NCBI GenBank assembly: GCA_958415625.1 | Contig: CATYZI010000026.1 | Coordinates: forward strand, 1-33,466 | Length of the DNA: 33,466 nt | Source: an uncultured Collinsella sp. | GTDB lineage: Bacteria > Actinomycetota > Coriobacteriia > Coriobacteriales > Coriobacteriaceae | Direction of reading: 5' to 3' | The notes under the pieces: model-generated | The model's database searches: none | Seen by the model: the letters and a program-made list of their open reading frames with translations, nothing else | Told to the model about the DNA's origin: nothing | Part shown: piece by piece, positions 29,832-33,466 of the stretch | Numbering within the stretch: position 1 is the stretch's first letter | How the letters are laid out: every line of letters begins with the position of its first letter | Program-made: the position numbers and the translations under genes

Positions 29832-31022
29832 ATGGCCTTTACCAAGAAGACCGTCCGCGACATCGATGTCGACGGCAAGCGCGTTCTCGTCCGCGTTGAC
29901 TTCAACGTGCCTATCAAGGATGGCGTCGTTGGCGACACCACCCGCATCAAGGCTGCCCTGCCCACCATCAACTACCTCGTTGAGCACAACGCTCGCGTCA
30001 TCCTCATGAGCCACCTCGGCCGTCCCGAGGGTACCGGCTTCCAGCCTGAGCTCTCCCTTGAGCCTGTCGCCAAGAAGCTCGCTGAGCTCTCTGGTCTCGA
30101 TGTTGCCTTTGTCGCCGACACCTACGGCGAGAAGGCTGCTGAGGCTGTTGCCGCCGTCGAGCCGGGCAAGGTCCTCGTTCTCGAGAACGTCCGTTTCGAC
30201 AAGCGTGAGAAGAAGAACGATCCCGAGATCGCCAAGAAGCTCGCTTCCTATGGTGACGTCTTCGTTCTCGATGCCTTCGGCACCGCTCACCGCGCCCAGG
30301 GTTCCGTCGTGGGCCCCGCCGCTTACCTGCCTGCCGTCGCCGGCTTCCTGCTCGAGAAGGAGGTCGACACGCTGACCGGCATCTTCGCCGAGCCCGAGCG
30401 CCCCTTCGTCGCTATCGTCGGCGGTTCCAAGGTTTCCTCCAAGATCGGCGTTCTCGATCACCTCATCGACTCCGCTGACACCCTGATCATCGGTGGCGGC
30501 ATGGCCTACACCTTCTTCCTGGCTCAGGGCCTGACCGTCGGTCAGTCCCTCAAGGAAGAGGACTGGGTCGAGCGCGCCGGCGAGATGCTCAAGAAGGCCG
30601 AGGAGAAGGGCGTCAAGATCCTGCTCCCCATCGATAACCGCGTTGCCGATCACTTTGGCGAGGACGCTGTCCCCGAGGTTGTCGCTTCCGACGCTATCCC
30701 CGACGATCGTGAGGGCATGGACATCGGTCCCAAGACCGAGGAGCTCTACGCCGAGGCCGTCAAGGGCGCCAAGACCGTGTTCTGGAACGGCCCCATGGGC
30801 GTCTTCGAGTTCGACAACTTCGCTCACGGCACCCAGGCTATCGCCGAGGCCGTCGCCGAGGCCGACTGCACCTCGATCATCGGCGGTGGTGACTCTGTCG
30901 CGGCTGTCAACAAGTTCAACCTGGCCGACAAGATGAGCTGGATCTCCACCGGTGGTGGCGCTTCCATGGAGCTCGTCGAGGGTAAGGCCCTGCCCGGAGT
31001 GGAGGCGCTTCTCGATGCCTAA
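29832..31022 (+). CDS. pgk: Phosphoglycerate kinase
   Basis: Pgk makes ATP from 1,3-bisphosphoglycerate in lower glycolysis. The 396-aa protein has RVDFNVPI near the N-terminus, MSHLGRP, DVFVLDAFGTAHRAQGS, the nucleotide-site WNGPMGVFE and GGGDSVAAV. ATG at 29832 follows GAAAGG at 29815-29820. The coding sequence overlaps tpiA by 8 bases, so translation of the two is coupled. Strong C-ending codon bias indicates high expression. Confidence 0.98.
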   Translation: MAFTKKTVRDIDVDGKRVLVRVDFNVPIKDGVVGDTTRIKAALPTINYLVEHNARVILMSHLGRPEGTGFQPELSLEPVAKKLAELSGLDVAFVADTYGEKAAEAVAAVEPGKVLVLENVRFDKREKKNDPEIAKKLASYGDVFVLDAFGTAHRAQGSVVGPAAYLPAVAGFLLEKEVDTLTGIFAEPERPFVAIVGGSKVSSKIGVLDHLIDSADTLIIGGGMAYTFFLAQGLTVGQSLKEEDWVERAGEMLKKAEEKGVKILLPIDNRVADHFGEDAVPEVVASDAIPDDREGMDIGPKTEELYAEAVKGAKTVFWNGPMGVFEFDNFAHGTQAIAEAVAEADCTSIIGGGDSVAAVNKFNLADKMSWISTGGGASMELVEGKALPGVEALLDA

Positions 31023-31782
31023 TCGCACCCTTCTTATCGCTGGTAACTGGAAGATGAACAACGACGTCGCCGAGGCCGCCAAGCTCGCCGACGAGCTGGC
31101 TCAGGCTCTGCCCGAGGTTCCGGCTGGCGTCGAGGTGCTCGTCTGCCCTCCGACCATTGACATCACCACGGTTCATGACCGCATTCAGGCTGCCCCCATC
31201 GCCCTCGGTGCACAGAACGTGTACTGGGAGGCCAAGGGTGCCTTCACCGGTGAGTCCTCTTGCGACATGCTCAAGTCCGCCGGCTGCACCTACTGCATCA
31301 TCGGTCACTCCGAGCGTCGCGACTACTTCCACGAGACCGACGAGGACCAGAACAAGAAGGCCAAGGCTCTCGTTGCCGCCGGTCTTGTTCCCGTCTTCTG
31401 CTGCGGCGAGTCCCTCGAGGTCCGCGAGGCTGGCACCTATGTCGAGCACGTCGTGAACCAGGTCAAGGCTGGCCTTGCCGGTCTTGAGATCTCCTGCCCC
31501 AAGCAGGTCGTCGTCGCCTACGAGCCCATCTGGGCCATCGGCACCGGCAAGACCGCTACCGCTGAGGACGCTCAGGAGGTCTGCGGCGCTATCCGTGAGA
31601 CCCTCAAGGAGATGTTTGGCGAGGAGCTCGCTAACGGCATCCGCGTTCTCTATGGTGGCTCTGCCAAGCCCGGCAACATCGCCGAGCTCGTCGCCAAGCC
31701 CGACGTTGACGGCGCCCTCGTGGGCGGCGCTTCGCTCAAGGCTGCCGACTTCGCCTCTATGGTCGTCAAGGCAGGCGAGTAG
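31015..31782 (+). CDS. tpiA: Triose-phosphate isomerase
   Basis: This enzyme interconverts dihydroxyacetone phosphate and glyceraldehyde-3-phosphate. The 255-aa TIM barrel has the substrate-site AGNWKMN (Lys13), the electrophile His98 in IGHSERR, the catalytic base Glu170 in AYEPIWAIGTGK and the phosphate loop LYGGSAKPGN. ATG at 31015 lies inside the end of pgk (ATGCCTAA) with GGAGTGGAGG just upstream. The reading from 30952 would be a longer overlap without support. gpmI starts 5 bases after its stop. Confidence 0.98.
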   Translation: MPNRTLLIAGNWKMNNDVAEAAKLADELAQALPEVPAGVEVLVCPPTIDITTVHDRIQAAPIALGAQNVYWEAKGAFTGESSCDMLKSAGCTYCIIGHSERRDYFHETDEDQNKKAKALVAAGLVPVFCCGESLEVREAGTYVEHVVNQVKAGLAGLEISCPKQVVVAYEPIWAIGTGKTATAEDAQEVCGAIRETLKEMFGEELANGIRVLYGGSAKPGNIAELVAKPDVDGALVGGASLKAADFASMVVKAGE

Positions 31783-31787
31783 GACAT

Positions 31788-33341
31788 ATGGCACAGCGTC
31801 ATCTTCCTGCACTCCTGATCATCATGGACGGCTGCGGCCTGGCTCCGGCCGATGGCGAGAACGCCGTCGCTGCTGCCAAGACGCCCTTCCTTGATAGCCT
31901 GTACGAGAAGTATCCTCACACCACGCTCGGCGCTTCGGGCGAGGACGTGGGCCTTCCCGACGGTCAGATGGGTAACTCCGAGGTGGGTCACCTCAACATC
32001 GGTGCCGGCCGCATCGTGTTCCAGGAGCTTTCGCGCATCAACAATGCCATCAAGGACGGCTCCATCGCCAAGAACGAGGTCTTCGTCAAGGCTATGGACG
32101 ACGTCAAGGCCGAAGGCAAGACCCTGCACCTCATGGGCCTTATGAGCCCTGGCGGTGTTCATTCTCACATGAACCACGTCGAGGCTCTGGTCAAGATGGC
32201 TGCCCAGCATGGCGTCAAGACCGTTCGCGTCCACGCCTTCATGGATGGCCGCGACGTTGACCCGCAGTCCGGTGCCGGCTACATGAGCGAGTTCTGCGCC
32301 TTCCTGGCTAAGATCTCCGAGGAGACCGGTTGCGACGCTCGCGTTGCCACCGTTTCGGGCCGCTATTGGGCCATGGACCGCGACAACCGTTGGGAGCGCA
32401 TCCAGCGCGCCTACGACGTCATGGTCAACGCGTCCGATGCCGATACCGACCCCGTTGCCGGTATCAAGGCCTACTACGAGAAGGATCCGCGCGGCGACGA
32501 GTTCGTCGAGCCTTTCGCGGCCCACAACGAGGGTATCCACGAGGGCGACGCGGCCATCTTCTTCAACTTCCGTCCCGACCGCGCTCGTCAGATGACCCGC
32601 GTGTTCACGGACAAGGAGTTCGATGGCTTTGAGCGCGAGCAGATTAAGCTCTCGCACTTTGTGACGATGACCGAGTACGATCCGACGTTTGACGTCGAGG
32701 TCGCCTTCCCCAAGACGTTCCCCGAGAACGTCCTGGCCGACGTTATCGCCGCCAATGGCCTGAAGCAGCTGCACACCGCCGAGACCGAGAAGTACGCCCA
32801 CGTGACGTTCTTCCTCAACGGCGGCATCGAGGAGCCCAAGGAGGGCGAGGAGCGCGTGCTCGTCGCTTCCCCCAAGGTCGCTACCTACGATCTGCAGCCC
32901 GAGATGAGCGCTCCCGAGGTTACCGAGAAGCTTGTCGCCGCTATCAACGAGGATCGCGCTGATTTCTACATCGTGAACTTCGCAAATTGCGACATGGTTG
33001 GTCACACCGGTGTCTTCGACGCCGCCGTTAAGGCCGTCGAGGCTGTTGACGATGCCCTGTCCAAGGTTGTCCCGGCGATTCTCGCCAAGGGCGGCTTTGC
33101 GCTGATTACCGCCGATCACGGCAACGCCGATCACATGTTTGACGTTGCTTCCGACGGTTCCAAGCATCCGTTTACGGCTCACACCACCAACCGTGTGCCG
33201 TTCATCATCGTTGATGAGAAGGCGCAGCTCACCGGTATCGAGGACGGCCGTCTTTCCGATATCGCTCCGACCATGCTCACCATGGCTGGCATTGAGCCTT
33301 CCGCCGAGATGACGGGTCGCGTACTCGCCACCGAGGCCTAA
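31788..33341 (+). CDS. gpmI: 2,3-bisphosphoglycerate-independent phosphoglycerate mutase
   Basis: GpmI converts 3-phosphoglycerate to 2-phosphoglycerate using a Mn-dependent alkaline-phosphatase-type fold. The 517-aa protein has metal-binding IIMDGCG (Asp14), the phosphoserine nucleophile Ser64 in MGNSEVGHLNIGAGR, the phosphoglycerate-binding HMNHVEAL and DGRDVDP, NFRPDRARQM, and ITADHGNADHM. ATG at 31788 is 5 bases past the tpiA stop. The stop TAA is followed in frame by TAG, a tandem stop. It closes the pgk-tpiA-gpmI operon ahead of a strong terminator. Confidence 0.97.
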   Translation: MAQRHLPALLIIMDGCGLAPADGENAVAAAKTPFLDSLYEKYPHTTLGASGEDVGLPDGQMGNSEVGHLNIGAGRIVFQELSRINNAIKDGSIAKNEVFVKAMDDVKAEGKTLHLMGLMSPGGVHSHMNHVEALVKMAAQHGVKTVRVHAFMDGRDVDPQSGAGYMSEFCAFLAKISEETGCDARVATVSGRYWAMDRDNRWERIQRAYDVMVNASDADTDPVAGIKAYYEKDPRGDEFVEPFAAHNEGIHEGDAAIFFNFRPDRARQMTRVFTDKEFDGFEREQIKLSHFVTMTEYDPTFDVEVAFPKTFPENVLADVIAANGLKQLHTAETEKYAHVTFFLNGGIEEPKEGEERVLVASPKVATYDLQPEMSAPEVTEKLVAAINEDRADFYIVNFANCDMVGHTGVFDAAVKAVEAVDDALSKVVPAILAKGGFALITADHGNADHMFDVASDGSKHPFTAHTTNRVPFIIVDEKAQLTGIEDGRLSDIAPTMLTMAGIEPSAEMTGRVLATEA

Positions 33342-33366
33342 TAGAAAACAAATACCGTTTTCTAGT

Positions 33367-33401
33367 AAGGGGGTTGTCCGCAACCGGACAACCCCCTTTT
33401 T
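33367..33401 (+). terminator. Intrinsic terminator after gpmI
   Basis: A perfect 14-bp stem (33367-33380 with 33385-33398, CAAC tetraloop) is followed by a T-run (33397-33401). It is the strongest terminator in the window. The A-rich base of the stem makes it potentially bidirectional. Confidence 0.95.
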
Positions 33402-33410
33402 GGTATTTCT

Positions 33411-33437
33411 GCCATTTCTACCCCGTCCCCAAATGGC
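33411..33437. repeat. Inverted repeat in the G-rich tail
   Basis: GCCATTT (33411-33417) and AAATGGC (33431-33437) are perfect 7-bp arms around a C-rich centre. The following bases to 33466 are G-rich. No gene is visible in the last 65 bases. Confidence 0.4.
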
Positions 33438-33466
33438 GGGTGGGGGAGCGTTGGGGGTTGTGGTAC

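Noticed and set aside
31650..33383. Long minus-strand open frames opposite gap, pgk, tpiA and gpmI (also 28618-29829 and 29757-31082)
   Set aside because: These are typical antisense shadows of highly expressed glycolytic genes. They cross terminators and gene borders and have no ribosome site of note.
33411..33466. G-rich tail as a possible repeat element or quadruplex
   Set aside because: It has one 7-bp inverted repeat and runs of G, but the window ends before any second copy or full element can be seen.

Overview
The window looks like chromosomal DNA of a GC-rich, gut-type actinobacterium of the class Coriobacteriia, most likely Collinsella or a close relative. This rests on the strong G/C third-position bias, actinobacterial gene neighbours (uvrC, rapZ, whiA, gap, pgk, tpiA) and a sialic-acid scavenging cluster. 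The genus call is inference, because there is no rRNA or other marker gene here. I saw no tRNA, rRNA, CRISPR array or insertion sequence.

Region 1 (1-15789) is DNA repair and envelope. uvrB (+) is followed by a convergent terminator and four minus-strand genes: two flavoproteins, an Mrp-type Fe-S carrier ATPase whose stop codon abuts the start of one flavoprotein, and a membrane-anchored LTA-synthase-like sulfatase-fold enzyme. uvrA (+) follows, with a LexA-like box in its leader. Then comes a tight run of a YbaK-type tRNA deacylase, the lipid II flippase MurJ and uvrC. All three subunits of the UvrABC excinuclease are therefore encoded within 16 kb, but in separate transcription units.

Region 2 (15790-26514) is a sialic-acid (nan) cluster. 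A long leader carries operator-like palindromes. It is followed by a Tat-type lipoprotein solute-binding protein, a permease, a permease fused to an ATPase, and a second ATPase, which together form a complete Opp/Dpp-type ABC importer. Next are a CE7-family acetyl esterase, a paralogue of it that has lost the catalytic serine, an N-acetylneuraminate-lyase-like aldolase, a ROK kinase and ManNAc-6-phosphate epimerase NanE. The expected route is uptake, O-deacetylation, cleavage to ManNAc and pyruvate, phosphorylation, then epimerisation to GlcNAc-6-P. No sialidase, NagA, NagB or linked regulator is present in the window. Stable hairpins sit at nearly every module boundary, including four in a row between the binding protein and the first permease.

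Region 3 (26515-33466) is rapZ-whiA, without the yvcK/cofD gene that often lies between them, and then the lower-glycolysis genes gap, pgk, tpiA and gpmI. pgk and tpiA overlap, and the run ends in a strong terminator. The nan cluster lies between uvrC and rapZ, two genes that are commonly near neighbours in actinobacteria, so it is probably an insertion into an older gene order. A cre-like element shared by the nan and gap leaders suggests a common LacI-family regulator.
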